Below are positions 33,785 to 43,385 of a stretch of DNA of 64,000 bases, in pieces. The translations under genes were made by a program, and so were the position numbers. Below the pieces are notes generated by a model. It did not search any database, was not told the origin of the DNA, and saw only the letters and a program-made list of their open reading frames with translations. Source of the DNA: Gammaproteobacteria bacterium (GTDB taxonomy: Bacteria; Pseudomonadota; Gammaproteobacteria; HTCC5015); assembly GCA_028284675.1 (NCBI GenBank), contig JANQRI010000008.1:1-64000 (forward strand), read 5' to 3'. The first letter of the stretch is position 1. Each line of letters opens with the position of its first letter.

Positions 33785-34405
33785 TCAAGCCTTAAAACCT
33801 CTGGCTAATACGTAAACTTCGCGGCTTCTCGGGCGCGAAGCTTTAGGCTTTTTTACTACCACGCTGGTAAAACCGCGGCGCAGATCACGCAACCAGGCAT
33901 CAGAGCCTTCGCCCTGAAACAGCTTGCATATGAAAGACCCTCCCGGGCATAAAACCCGGTTCGCCATATCGTGGGCCAACTCCACCAGGTACATTGCACG
34001 CGGCACATCGACGGCCTTAATACCACTTATATTGGGGGCCATATCCGAAGTTACAAGGTCCAGGGAAGCACCGGACAGCAACCCCAGGATTTGATCAATG
34101 ATGCCCTGCTCACGAAAATCCCCCTGAATGAACTCAACCCCCTCAATGGGTTCGATCGGTAATATATCCGTAGCGACCACCTGCCCTTCAGCCCCCACTC
34201 TTGAAACCGCGTATTGCGCCCAGCCCCCCGGCGCAGCTCCCAGGTCCAGAACGCCCATACCTTTACGGAAAACACCATACCGTTGATCAAGCTCTTTGAG
34301 CTTGTAGACCGCCCTGGAGCGCAGGCCTTCCTTTCTGGCCCGCTGCACATACTCATCTTCTTCATGTTCACGTAGCCAGCGGCCACTGCTTTTTGATCTC
34401 GACAT
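33785..34405 (-). CDS. rlmE: 23S rRNA 2'-O-ribose U2552 methyltransferase
   Basis: SAM-dependent methyltransferase of the late 50S subunit. 206 residues from the Met at 34405 (MSRSKSSGRWLREHEEDEYVQ), the normal family N-terminus; an upstream extension of 47 codons is not homologous. The SAM motif VLDLGAAPGGWAQYA and the K-D-K-E catalytic residues (KLKELDQ; SDMAPNISG; KLFQGEG; SREVYV) are present. Upstream of ftsH as in many proteobacteria. Confidence 0.96.
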   Translation of the reverse strand: MSRSKSSGRWLREHEEDEYVQRARKEGLRSRAVYKLKELDQRYGVFRKGMGVLDLGAAPGGWAQYAVSRVGAEGQVVATDILPIEPIEGVEFIQGDFREQGIIDQILGLLSGASLDLVTSDMAPNISGIKAVDVPRAMYLVELAHDMANRVLCPGGSFICKLFQGEGSDAWLRDLRRGFTSVVVKKPKASRPRSREVYVLARGFKA

Positions 34406-34494
34406 ATCAGACTCTAAACCACATACACCGGAAATTGCGATATTATCGCAAATCCAATAGCCTGCGCCGGTAGCTTTAATGAACGGAAAAAAAT

Positions 34495-34791
34495 ATGCCG
34501 CTTGATTCTGATCAAAAAAAACACCTCCGCCGACTCGCTCACTCACTGAAACCGATAGTCATTATCGGCCAACGCGGCCTGACCGAAAGCGTACTCGCTG
34601 AAATCGATCAGGCACTCCAGTCACACGAGTTATTAAAAATAAGAATTAACGCCGACAGCCGCGACGACCGGGCCCGGATGACTGAGAGCATACTCACTGA
34701 ACTGCATGCTGAGCTTGTGCAAAGTGTTGGAAATGTAGCATCATTGTACCGACGTAACCGGGACAAACCGAAAATCCACTTTAGAAACTGA
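34495..34791 (+). CDS. yhbY: ribosome assembly RNA-binding protein YhbY
   Basis: CRM-domain protein bound to pre-50S particles. 98 residues: LRRLAHSLKPIVIIGQRGLTESVLAEIDQAL, then ELLKIRI and the late SLYRRNRDKPKI, all characteristic. Divergent from rlmE, a very common arrangement; the 89-bp gap should contain both promoters. Confidence 0.95.
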   Translation: MPLDSDQKKHLRRLAHSLKPIVIIGQRGLTESVLAEIDQALQSHELLKIRINADSRDDRARMTESILTELHAELVQSVGNVASLYRRNRDKPKIHFRN

Positions 34792-34890
34792 CCGGATACC
34801 CCGGCAATACAATAGATACAAAAAAACCAGATTCTGCCGCGCTCTAAAACCTCAGGATCACTAAGATAAAACACTCTATAGGAGATTAAT

Positions 34891-35388
34891 ATGTCACAAG
34901 TCACTTTAAAGGGAAACCCGGTCAACACCAGCGGAGAATTGCCGGCTGTCGGCAGCCAGGCCCCTGATTTTTTACTGGTCGATAAAGGCCTTCAAAATAT
35001 CGACCTCTCGGCCTATGCCGGTAAACGAAAAGTCCTGAATATTGTCCCCAGTCTCGATACCGCAGTATGTGCCGCTTCAACCCGAAAATTTAATGAAAGC
35101 GCCGCAAGTCTGGACAATACCGTAGTGCTGGTCATTTCAGCTGATTTACCATTCGCAATGAATCGCTTTTGCGAGGCCGAAGGTATCGAAAATGTGACTG
35201 CTTTATCTATGATGCGCTCGCGCAATTTTGCAAAAGATTATGGTGTCCTGCTACAGGATGGACCGCTGGCCGGCATAACCGCACGCGCAGTGTTGGTACT
35301 GGATGAAAATAATTCAGTTTTACATGCGCAACTGGTACCGGAAATCACCACCGAACCGGATTACGAAAAAGCATTAAGCGTACTTTAA
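34891..35388 (+). CDS. tpx: thiol peroxidase (Tpx type, atypical 2-Cys)
   Basis: Reduces peroxides with thioredoxin. 165 residues. The peroxidatic Cys lies in SLDTAVCAASTRKFN (about residue 60) and the resolving Cys in MNRFCEAEG (about residue 94). The FSASALPFAQxRFC-like block and the late LVPEITTEPDYEKAL ending match the family. The usual STFR-type segment is altered to SMMRSRNFAKDYGV. AGGAG precedes the ATG. Likely its own transcription unit. Confidence 0.95.
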   Translation: MSQVTLKGNPVNTSGELPAVGSQAPDFLLVDKGLQNIDLSAYAGKRKVLNIVPSLDTAVCAASTRKFNESAASLDNTVVLVISADLPFAMNRFCEAEGIENVTALSMMRSRNFAKDYGVLLQDGPLAGITARAVLVLDENNSVLHAQLVPEITTEPDYEKALSVL

Positions 35389-35417
35389 TCAGCACACCGG
35401 TACCGGGGAAATAATCC

Positions 35418-36698
35418 GTGACGGCGTGGAAAAATCTTTCGCTGACCTCACAAATCCTGCTGGCAATGCTTGCCGGCATCGCATTAGGCGTGCTGTTAAA
35501 CATTGTCGGAAATGATTTTATTCAGCAATACATTGTAAATGGCATTTTCAATGTAATTGGTAAAATTTTTATCGCCGCACTAAAAATGCTGGTGGTTCCA
35601 TTGGTATTCGTTTCACTGCTTGGTGGAGTCACCAGCCTGGGGGACGTTAAAGCGATGGGCCGTATCGGCGTCAAAGCCCTAAGCCTGTATCTGCTGACCA
35701 CCGCACTTGCAATCAGCATCGCAATTGGGCTGGCCGTTAGTCTGTCTCCCGGCAGCGCTGCAGGCTTGAGCAGCAATATGGAGTTCGCCGGCAAATCAGC
35801 ACCACCGCTGAGCCAGGTATTGATTGATATCGTGCCGAATAACCCGATTGCTGCAATGGCCGAAGGCAATATGCTGCAAATTATTGTATTCGCCTTACTA
35901 TTCGGCACCGCGATCACTCTCGCTGGAGAGCGCGGCAAGCATGTCCTGAACTTTTTCCTGGACCTCAATGAAGTCATCATGAAGATGGTGCTGATTATTA
36001 TGAAACTGGCGCCAATCGGAGTGTTTTGCCTGATAACCAAAACATTCGCTATTCAGGGTCTGGCAATTGGCGGAGACTTATTGGGATACTTTCTCACGCT
36101 GATTGCCGCACTGCTGGTGCATGCGTCATTAAGCTACACCATCTTGTTGCGGGTGTTGACCGGGCTGAGCCCATTGATATTTTTAAATAAAATGCGTGCC
36201 GTACTGGTATTTGCATTTAGCACCGCCAGCAGTAACGCAACCATTCCTGTTACATTAAAAACCGTAGAAGAGAAACTCGGGGTTAAAAACTCAGTTGCCT
36301 CTTTCACCGTACCCCTGGGTGCAACCATTAACATGGATGGAACCGCTATCATGCAAGGGGTCGCTACTGTCTTTATCGCCAATGTTTATGGGATTGACCT
36401 TGGCATTACTGATTTTTTGACGGTTATTTTAACTGCGACACTGGCATCGATAGGCACCGCAGGAGTACCGGGTGTGGGTTTGATTATGCTTGCATTGGTA
36501 TTGGAACAGGTCGGGTTACCGGTTGAAGGTATTGCATTAATAATTGGTATCGACCGCTTGCTGGACATGCTTCGAACCGCGGTTAATGTAACAGGAGATG
36601 CAGCGGTCACCACAATTATTGCAAAAAGCGAGTCTGCTTTCGACAAAGAGGTCTTTAAAGATCCAGCCGCGGGTGTAGTACAGCCGGCTTCAAACTAA
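35418..36698 (+). CDS. dicarboxylate/amino acid:cation symporter
   Basis: 426 residues, GTG start with GGGGAAA upstream. A member of the DAACS/GltP-DctA-SstT family: eight membrane helices, the serine-rich hairpin region (FSTASSNATIPVTLK), the NMDGTAIMQ cation/substrate motif, and the second hairpin GTAGVPGVGLIMLALVLEQVGLPVEG with DRLLDMLRTAVNVTGDA. These match Na+- or H+-coupled uptake of C4-dicarboxylates, glutamate or Ser/Thr; the exact substrate cannot be read. Its stop is 1 bp before the MITE-like element. Confidence 0.9.
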   Translation: MTAWKNLSLTSQILLAMLAGIALGVLLNIVGNDFIQQYIVNGIFNVIGKIFIAALKMLVVPLVFVSLLGGVTSLGDVKAMGRIGVKALSLYLLTTALAISIAIGLAVSLSPGSAAGLSSNMEFAGKSAPPLSQVLIDIVPNNPIAAMAEGNMLQIIVFALLFGTAITLAGERGKHVLNFFLDLNEVIMKMVLIIMKLAPIGVFCLITKTFAIQGLAIGGDLLGYFLTLIAALLVHASLSYTILLRVLTGLSPLIFLNKMRAVLVFAFSTASSNATIPVTLKTVEEKLGVKNSVASFTVPLGATINMDGTAIMQGVATVFIANVYGIDLGITDFLTVILTATLASIGTAGVPGVGLIMLALVLEQVGLPVEGIALIIGIDRLLDMLRTAVNVTGDAAVTTIIAKSESAFDKEVFKDPAAGVVQPASN

Positions 36699-36699
36699 A

Positions 36700-36994
36700 C
36701 TAGGGCCTGTTCACACTCATTGCATACACCTGCCGGAGGCCGTTTTTGTGTCCAGCAAGGCAGAATAAGCGTGATGTGGTCATTCCACATAAGCGAATGA
36801 TAACGCCGCCGGGCGCAAAAACGGTCCCGGCCCTTCGGGTTGGGCCTTAAAAAGCGCCACTCGGCGTTGCGCGTCGCTCATTTGGAATAACCAAACTTCT
36901 CTCCTTGCGCCTCGCTTAAAGCGCCTCCTACTGTTGGTGATTGGCGCTTTTTAAGGCCCAACAGATGAATGCAATGAGTGTGAACAGGCCCTAG
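36700..36994. mobile_element. MITE-like palindromic element 1 (295 bp)
   Basis: Bounded by perfect 26-bp terminal inverted repeats beginning CTAGGGCCTGTTCACACTC. Inside, a perfect 21-bp inverted repeat (36839-36859 with 36942-36962, GTTGGGCCTTAAAAAGCGCCA) and a weaker CCGTTTTTG/CAAAAACGG pair give a nested structure. There is no coding capacity. Both ends are CTAG, which may be part of the repeat or a palindromic target duplication. It sits exactly between two convergent genes, and its right end supplies the TAG stop of the TPR lipoprotein gene. Confidence 0.88.
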
Positions 36995-38055
36995 CCCGAT
37001 TGCTTTTTGGTTAAAATGCGGATATTTTCCAAAACCCGCTCGGCACGAGTAATATTCGATTTTAAATCGGCGTTATTCGGATCCAAAGGCAACACTCTTT
37101 TCCACTCCGTTAACGCTTCCTGCACCTGGCCTTCACTATACAGCTTGCGGCCTTCCTCAGTTGCTCTACGAACCTCATCACGAATCACCAGTTGCAGCTC
37201 ATCCGCCAATGCCTTTAATTCCCGCTGATCGGAAAACTGCTTTTGCAAATAGTGCATGCGTTGCTGTGCAGCAAAGAACTTTCCATCTTCCAGCATGCGT
37301 TTATAATCTGCCAGCATACGTCGAAAGGTTTTCGCGGTTAATGCTTTATAGTTAACTCGCGAACGGCTACGATCAATTTCCACACGCGCGATTTTCAGCG
37401 CCTGCTCAATATCAGGCGAACCATGCAGCCGATTTGCGATTAACAGGCAGCGTTGCGCCAATCGAAAATCCTCACGTACCAGCGCCGCCTGCCCGCTGTC
37501 AAACAGGCGTCGCGACACATGGTAGCGCTTATCTTTATAGGCTTTTATTTCCAGCCGGGTAAAAAAACCAACCGGCTCAATATTGGCTATCTGGGTATAT
37601 GCACGGGCATCCTTTAAAAGCTGTTCACCCTCATTAATCAACAACTCCACACGCAGGATTTTTTTATACACCTGCCGGCGCTGATCATACTGCGCATACG
37701 CCGCACTTAGAATTTTGCTCTCAGGCAATCGTTCCAGCGCATCATCAAATGTCTGATCGGCCAACTGCCACTGCCGTTTTTGCTCATATCGAACGGCAGC
37801 TTTTATTGCCGCGCGCTCAAAATTCCATATTTCTTTTCTAACTGCTTTGAGTTTTGACTGCACTTTAGAGTACAGAGGGTCTTCGGGCTGAATATCCGCT
37901 AACAGGCCTTGTGCCCGATGATAATCTTTTTCCTCAATCAGGCGATCTATCCGGGATACCCGGGTTTCACCGGCAGAACTTCCGAAATGACTACAGGCCG
38001 CCAGATGACTGACTGCCAACACCAAACCTGCAACTATGGTGATCTGTCTAAACAT
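36991..38055 (-). CDS. TPR-containing lipoprotein
   Basis: 354 residues from the Met at 38055 (MFRQITIVAGLVLAV). A lipoprotein signal peptide ends in LAAC with the lipid-bearing Cys at about residue 21. The rest is helical, with TPR-like pairs (YHRAQGLLADIQPEDP; WQLADQTFDDALERLPES; YSEGQVQEALTEWKRVLPLDPNNADL). Its start overlaps the 3' end of the adenylate cyclase gene by 8 bp, which suggests a linked role. The last codons read KKQSG and the stop codon TAG lies in the terminal repeat of MITE-like element 1. Membrane side not certain; outer-membrane attachment is likely. Confidence 0.88.
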   Translation of the reverse strand: MFRQITIVAGLVLAVSHLAACSHFGSSAGETRVSRIDRLIEEKDYHRAQGLLADIQPEDPLYSKVQSKLKAVRKEIWNFERAAIKAAVRYEQKRQWQLADQTFDDALERLPESKILSAAYAQYDQRRQVYKKILRVELLINEGEQLLKDARAYTQIANIEPVGFFTRLEIKAYKDKRYHVSRRLFDSGQAALVREDFRLAQRCLLIANRLHGSPDIEQALKIARVEIDRSRSRVNYKALTAKTFRRMLADYKRMLEDGKFFAAQQRMHYLQKQFSDQRELKALADELQLVIRDEVRRATEEGRKLYSEGQVQEALTEWKRVLPLDPNNADLKSNITRAERVLENIRILTKKQSG

Positions 38056-39598
38056 CTTTACTGCTCCTGACCGCCAGAACCTCACGAAGATTTGCTTTTA
38101 GAACCGGCTGGTATTTGGCATGCACATCATAAACATTATAAGTCGTAACCTCATTGGACTTACCCCGGATAGCAATTGTCTGATGCGCATTAAAAAGCAC
38201 CCGCTGATCCAGACCCGGACGCTTCAACAACTCGTCCTGAATAATAATCTGCCCTGCACAGGCAACCGATGACAAGCGCGAAGCCATATTAACCGCATCG
38301 CCGACTACTGTGTATTCCATGCGCTCATTGGACCCCAGGTTTCCAGCCAGCATGGAACCGCAGTTAATGCCAATGCGAAAATCCACTCTAGGTTTTCCCT
38401 GGCGCATACGCTCTACATTCAAAAACTCTGCCAGTTTTTGAATTAACACCCCACAAGCAACTGCATGGAATGGGTGATTTTGATCCTCGTCAACTGCACC
38501 AAATACCAGCATCGCACAGTCGCCGATAAACTTATCGACACTTCCCTGATAAAGTTTGCAGGCTTCGGATATATATGTGAAATACTCATTTAATAAATCC
38601 GATACCTCTGCGGGCTCAAGCCGTTCGGCAATTGAAGTAAAGCCCACGATATCGGCAAATAATACGGTACTCTCAACATGCCGGCTACCGAGCCGAATTT
38701 CATCAAGATTGGCCAACACCTGATCAGCCACTTTTTTTGACACATATCTTGAGAAAATCTGCTCCACCTGGGACTTGCGCAACAACCCTTCAGCCATATT
38801 GTTAAACCGGTCTATCAGAAGCCCGATTTCATCATTACGCCGGTCGCGTATCCGAACCTCCAGATTTCCCCGGTCGATTGCACTGGTTACTTCCATCAGA
38901 TCATGAATAGGCTGGGATAAACGGCGACTCATAAAAAAGGCCAGAATCGATGCGACCAGGCTCATCAATACCGTGGCATATAAAATCGCATTTCGGGCTC
39001 TTTGCAACGCTTCATCCATCAAAGAAGCGGATAAAGTCACTATTGCATAACCGGCTAAAACATCACGGTATTTGACTGGCGCAACAAAACTGACCAGCCG
39101 CTCAGGCTCTCCTCTCCTGTCCACCCATGACCACTGATAATGGTCAGCAGAGGTCGCAGCAAAATAACGCCAAATTGGGCTAAGTTCTTCATCCTCAAGC
39201 TCAGCACCCTCCCCGGCAAGCCGCTCCCCGGTATCCGAATGCACCGCCGCGCCCTGCACTTTATCGCTCTGTGCCAGCTTGGCCGTCATTACGCTCAAGC
39301 CCAGATTATCCTCGGACAGAATCAACTCACTGGCAATTTCGGCAAGCTGCATGGCTGCAGTCAATCCAAAATCCTGCAATTGTTCATACATGACCTGGCG
39401 TTGATTACTGACCATCATTGCGCCAAGCGCGCCCATACCAAATACCACCAACAAGATGATGACAGCGGCCAGTTTAATCGCGATTGGAATATGAGTAGGT
39501 ATCAAACGCCGAACTGCAGTGGGCAGGTGACGGCGCAGCGTCGAATCAGCCGGGGCAGCCTGGCTCACATCGATCTGCTTTTTCGCGGCAACACTCAT
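38048..39598 (-). CDS. membrane class III adenylate/guanylate cyclase
   Basis: 516 residues. Helix 1 (about 40-62), a periplasmic sensor region (about 65-200), helix 2 (about 204-224), HAMP (about 224-277), then a class III cyclase domain (about 305-495). Metal-binding Asp residues are visible in LFADIVGF (Asp316) and FIGDCAMLVFG (Asp360), the dimer-interface NMASRLSS block supplies the Asn/Arg pair, and GDAVNMASR precedes it. Makes cAMP, or less likely cGMP, in response to a periplasmic signal. The following lipoprotein may deliver or modify that signal. Confidence 0.93.
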   Translation of the reverse strand: MSVAAKKQIDVSQAAPADSTLRRHLPTAVRRLIPTHIPIAIKLAAVIILLVVFGMGALGAMMVSNQRQVMYEQLQDFGLTAAMQLAEIASELILSEDNLGLSVMTAKLAQSDKVQGAAVHSDTGERLAGEGAELEDEELSPIWRYFAATSADHYQWSWVDRRGEPERLVSFVAPVKYRDVLAGYAIVTLSASLMDEALQRARNAILYATVLMSLVASILAFFMSRRLSQPIHDLMEVTSAIDRGNLEVRIRDRRNDEIGLLIDRFNNMAEGLLRKSQVEQIFSRYVSKKVADQVLANLDEIRLGSRHVESTVLFADIVGFTSIAERLEPAEVSDLLNEYFTYISEACKLYQGSVDKFIGDCAMLVFGAVDEDQNHPFHAVACGVLIQKLAEFLNVERMRQGKPRVDFRIGINCGSMLAGNLGSNERMEYTVVGDAVNMASRLSSVACAGQIIIQDELLKRPGLDQRVLFNAHQTIAIRGKSNEVTTYNVYDVHAKYQPVLKANLREVLAVRSSKDV

Positions 39599-40065
39599 TT
39601 TTGCCTTTTAACTCCTGCCATGGTCAATAACGCTCCTCTGCGCACACCCAATTCTAGCCGTAAACCCTCTCAAAGTACCACGATAAGTCGACGAAGTGTT
39701 GTTTGCGTGCGATAAACGTAACTACGCGTATATATTCTGTGCAGATCATTGCCAAATTGGAAATATTACGCCCGATAAATGAACAAACGTTAACAAAAAC
39801 CCAAATAACCGGACGCCTGCACACCGGAAGCACATGATAACAGGCAAACCACTGATATTTCCCACATTTTTCAAGTGCTTGCGAAACTTAACAAAGCCCG
39901 CGACCGGCCATCCCTCTGCTGAATTCGGTCACTGCCGGACACCCCGGCATACCCGGGCCCCCTGCAGAACCTCAGTACAATGCAAGGCTAAGTTTTGGCA
40001 TTAGCCTGCCGATAGATATCGATGATATGAGCACCTACTGTTAAATCGAAACGCTGGCTATATAA
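39599..40065. other. intergenic region between cyclase and sthA
   Basis: About 470 bases between divergent genes, holding both promoters. I see no gene, no RNA gene and no clear repeat. A run of GC-rich small hairpins (CCGGACACCCCGG; CCCGGGCCC) lies near 39930-39965. No promoter call is strong enough to list. Confidence 0.5.
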
Positions 40066-41520
40066 ATGCAAAAATTTGACTTACTTGTAATTGGAAGTGG
40101 CCCGGCCGGACAAAGAGCCGCCGTGCAGGCAGCCAAGCTCGGCAAAAAAGTCGCGCTGATTGAGCGCCGCTCGACCGTAGGTGGTGTTTCAGTGCATACC
40201 GGCACAATCCCGAGCAAAACTATCCGTGAAGCGGTCTTGTACCTGACCGGCTGGCGACAACGCGGATTCTACGGTCATAGCCACCGTGAAAAACAACATA
40301 TCAACGCCGCCGATGTCACTCAGCGCGTTAACTTAACGTTGAATCACCAAATTGAAGTCATGCAGCATCAGCTGACCCGCAACGGTGTAACCGTTATTGA
40401 CGGCACCGCAAGCTTTATCAGCCCAAACCAGCTGTCGGTTGTCTCTCCGAATGGGGAAAGCATTGTTTACGAAGGTCAGTTTATACTGATCGCGACCGGT
40501 ACCCGTCCTTACCGCCCGAAGCATATCCCGTTTAATGGGAATAACATCATCGATAGTGATGAAATTATTACATTGAAAGAAATTCCGCGCAGTATGACAG
40601 TCATTGGAGGGGGCGTTATCGGCCTTGAGTATGCCACTATCTTTAACGCACTGGATGTTGAGGTGACCCTGATAGAGAGCCGGCCCAACCTGCTTGATTT
40701 CGTGGATCGCGAACTTGTTGATGAGCTGCAACACCACCTGCGCGACCGCGGGGTAACATTGCGCCTTGAAGAGCAGGTTGTCAGCCTTAAAACAGACAGC
40801 GACAACCGTGTGATCACATCACTCAAGAGTGGCAAAAAAGTTCGCTCGCATACCGTTTTGTTCGCAGCGGGCCGGGTGGGCGCGGTCGATAGTCTTAATC
40901 TCAAGAAAGCTGACATCAGCAGTGATAACCGCGGGCGCCTGAAAGTTAATAAAGACTTTCAGACAGAGGTGCCGCATATCTATGCAGCCGGAGATATTAT
41001 CGGCTTCCCGAGCCTGGCGGCAACCTCCATGGAACAGGGGCGACTGGCCGCCTGCCATATGTTTAATCAGAGTTGTCATAGTCACCCGGAATTTTTTCCT
41101 TACGGCATCTACTCTGTACCGGAAATCAGCATGGTCGGCATGACCGAAAAAGAACTGAAGGCGAAGAACATCCCTTACGAAAGTGGTATCGCCAGAATTC
41201 GTGAGACCGCGCGCGGTCAGATTCTGGGCCTGCGTGAAGGAGTATTAAAGCTGCTGTTCTCAGTAAAAGACTCCCGGTTACTCGGTGTACACATCGTGGG
41301 TGAAGGCGCAACAGAACTTATACATATCGGCCAGGCCGTACTATCACTGCAGGGTAAACTGGACTACTTTGTCGAAACAGCCTTTAACTATCCGACACTT
41401 GCCGAAGCCTACAAAATTGCCGCCCTAAATGCCTGGAACAAAATGGGTGCTTACAAAAACAATAAAAGTTCACGCAAACCAAATAAAACACCGAAAGTGA
41501 AACTCGCCCTGGTGGAATGA
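40066..41520 (+). CDS. sthA: soluble pyridine nucleotide transhydrogenase
   Basis: FAD enzyme that moves reducing equivalents between NADPH and NAD+. 484 residues. FAD-binding VIGSGPAGQRAAVQAAKLG, then GGVSVHTGTIPSKTIREA: the disulfide cysteines of related dihydrolipoamide dehydrogenases are absent, as expected for SthA. NAD-binding GGGVIGLEYATIFNALDVEVTL, AGDIIGFPSLA and the dimerisation ending TAFNYPTLAEAYKIAALN follow. It has an unusually basic C-terminal tail. Possibly co-transcribed with the Fur-family gene 65 bp downstream. Confidence 0.95.
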   Translation: MQKFDLLVIGSGPAGQRAAVQAAKLGKKVALIERRSTVGGVSVHTGTIPSKTIREAVLYLTGWRQRGFYGHSHREKQHINAADVTQRVNLTLNHQIEVMQHQLTRNGVTVIDGTASFISPNQLSVVSPNGESIVYEGQFILIATGTRPYRPKHIPFNGNNIIDSDEIITLKEIPRSMTVIGGGVIGLEYATIFNALDVEVTLIESRPNLLDFVDRELVDELQHHLRDRGVTLRLEEQVVSLKTDSDNRVITSLKSGKKVRSHTVLFAAGRVGAVDSLNLKKADISSDNRGRLKVNKDFQTEVPHIYAAGDIIGFPSLAATSMEQGRLAACHMFNQSCHSHPEFFPYGIYSVPEISMVGMTEKELKAKNIPYESGIARIRETARGQILGLREGVLKLLFSVKDSRLLGVHIVGEGATELIHIGQAVLSLQGKLDYFVETAFNYPTLAEAYKIAALNAWNKMGAYKNNKSSRKPNKTPKVKLALVE

Positions 41521-41585
41521 GGTCATAATAAACATCATTGTCTTTTAATTGTTATGGAAAACACTAAAGAGGTAAGCCACACGCC

Positions 41586-42029
41586 ATGAACACACAAGCC
41601 GAGAATCTACCGCACAACAATAGTGATCTGATCGGAATGCTGCAGCGCCATCAGATTATGCCTACATCTCAACGCATCCATATTGCACAGGTTTTGTTTG
41701 AAAAAACCCAACACCTGTCAGCGGAACAAGTGCTCGATGAAGTCACTTCAAGAGGCTATTCGATTTCGCGTGCAACCGTTTATAACACACTGGGGTTGTT
41801 TGCAAATAAAGGACTCGTGAGCACAGTCAACCTGGACCCCGACAGGGTTTTATATGATTCAAATACCAGACCGCATTTTCATTTCCACAATCAGGACACA
41901 GGTGAACTGATTGATATTGATATGGGCAATATAGAAATCAAGTCCATACCGGCACTGCCGGATAACACCACGCTGGACAATATTGATATCACTCTGCAAC
42001 TGCGTCAATGCAGTAACGACAGCGAGTAA
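41586..42029 (+). CDS. Fur-family transcriptional regulator
   Basis: 147 residues with the Fur winged-helix (MPTSQRIHIAQVLFEKTQHLSAEQVLDEV, ISRATVYNTLGLFANKGLV) and the dimerisation domain. HFHFHNQDTGELIDI gives the regulatory His residues. The structural-zinc CxxC pairs of Fur and PerR are missing; the only Cys is near the C-terminus. This resembles the Irr-like branch more than Fur or Zur. Its metal or ligand cannot be assigned. Confidence 0.88.
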   Translation: MNTQAENLPHNNSDLIGMLQRHQIMPTSQRIHIAQVLFEKTQHLSAEQVLDEVTSRGYSISRATVYNTLGLFANKGLVSTVNLDPDRVLYDSNTRPHFHFHNQDTGELIDIDMGNIEIKSIPALPDNTTLDNIDITLQLRQCSNDSE

Positions 42030-42362
42030 ATCATAACGGTGTGTGGCAATACCGAGAATTTGCAAAAAGGAAAACCCGGCTGATCCCGGGTTTCCTCGAG
42101 CGCTGAGGTATAGTCATTACCAAACAATACTAAAGACAAGGAAAAGTACTAAAAACACATACTTCTTTTTTCAGCCTGGTTCACTCAATAATTAAAACAC
42201 TCACACTGCCAGAGCATCTCAACACAAATCAACAAATGCGCTTCACCTGGCACCCAACACTCCCCATCAAGGCTCTCTATACTCCTCCCTGTAATAAAAA
42301 GGTTTGAGAACCCCTTAAGTATTGGCGACAATAGACGCCGACTCACACACATTCATTTTTAT
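42030..42362. other. intergenic region upstream of pyrD
   Basis: About 330 bases. The first part has a hairpin (listed separately). The rest, up to pyrD, is C/A-rich with no recognised gene or repeat; it must contain the pyrD promoter. Confidence 0.5.
42068..42096 (+). terminator. hairpin after the Fur-family gene
   Basis: AGGAAAACCCGG pairs with CCGGGTTTCCT (one bulged A) around CTGATC. A strong stem 39 bp past the stop codon, but no T-run follows, so terminator function is likely though not certain. Confidence 0.55.
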
Positions 42363-43385
42363 ATGCTCTATTCAGCACTCAAACCACTGCTATTCCGCTT
42401 ACCCCCGGAAACCGCACATAATCTTTCGCTTAAGCTCTTAAAACGGTCTTTGGCGGGGCCACTCGCCGGTTTTTTGCGCAAACGTATTCCCGCATCACCG
42501 GTAGAACTTCTGGGCCTTAAATTCCCAAACCCGGTCGGACTGGCTGCCGGCCTGGATAAGAACGCCGATTATATTGAGGCATTGGCTGCCCTGGGGTTTG
42601 GTTTTATCGAGGTCGGCACCATCACACCACAACCACAGCCGGGTAACCCGAAGCCACGCCTGTTTCGTATTGAAAACCAGCAGGCCATAATTAATCGCCT
42701 GGGATTTAATAATAAAGGTATTGACTATCTGATACAGCAGGTTAAAAAAACGCGATACGATGGCATTCTGGGAATCAATATCGGCAAAAACAAAACCACA
42801 CCTGCAGAAAAAAGCCTCGAAGATTATTTGGTATGCCTGGAAAAAGCATACCCGTATGCGGATTATATTACCGTCAATATTTCCTCACCAAACACTCCCG
42901 GCTTACGTGACTTACAACAATCTTCGGCATTAAACCAGCTGCTGCAGGGCTTACAGGAAAAACGTCACCGCCTGACTGATCAACATGGCAGACAGGTGCC
43001 ACTATTAGTCAAAATAGCGCCGGACCTGGACCCACAAGGGCTGGACGATATTGCCAAAAGTGTCTCAATACATCGCATTGACGGCTTAATTATCAGCAAC
43101 ACAACGCTGGAGCGCCCAGACCTTGGATCATCTCCGCTTGCACATGAAACAGGCGGACTCAGCGGTAAACCACTGATGCCGCTGGCAACCCGTGTGCTAC
43201 AGGCCATGCATCAGCGTCTGCAGGGTGAAATTCCTTTGATTGGTGTTGGTGGAATCACATCAGCACAGGATGCGGTGGATAAAATGAATGCCGGAGCCAA
43301 ACTGGTACAGATTTACACGGGTTTTATTTATCGCGGACCACGGCTGATCAAAGAAATTGTAGAGACACTAGAAACCAAAGGGTAA
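42363..43385 (+). CDS. pyrD: dihydroorotate dehydrogenase (quinone), class 2
   Basis: Membrane-associated FMN enzyme of pyrimidine synthesis. 340 residues. The N-terminal membrane helix pair (about 1-40), GLKFPNPVGLAAGLDKNADY, EVGTITPQPQPGNPKPRLFR, the catalytic Ser region NISSPNTPGLR, the SNTT loop and GVGGITSAQDA, QIYTGFIYRGP are complete. The final GGG and the TAA stop lie in the left terminal repeat of MITE-like element 2. Confidence 0.97.
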   Translation: MLYSALKPLLFRLPPETAHNLSLKLLKRSLAGPLAGFLRKRIPASPVELLGLKFPNPVGLAAGLDKNADYIEALAALGFGFIEVGTITPQPQPGNPKPRLFRIENQQAIINRLGFNNKGIDYLIQQVKKTRYDGILGINIGKNKTTPAEKSLEDYLVCLEKAYPYADYITVNISSPNTPGLRDLQQSSALNQLLQGLQEKRHRLTDQHGRQVPLLVKIAPDLDPQGLDDIAKSVSIHRIDGLIISNTTLERPDLGSSPLAHETGGLSGKPLMPLATRVLQAMHQRLQGEIPLIGVGGITSAQDAVDKMNAGAKLVQIYTGFIYRGPRLIKEIVETLETKG

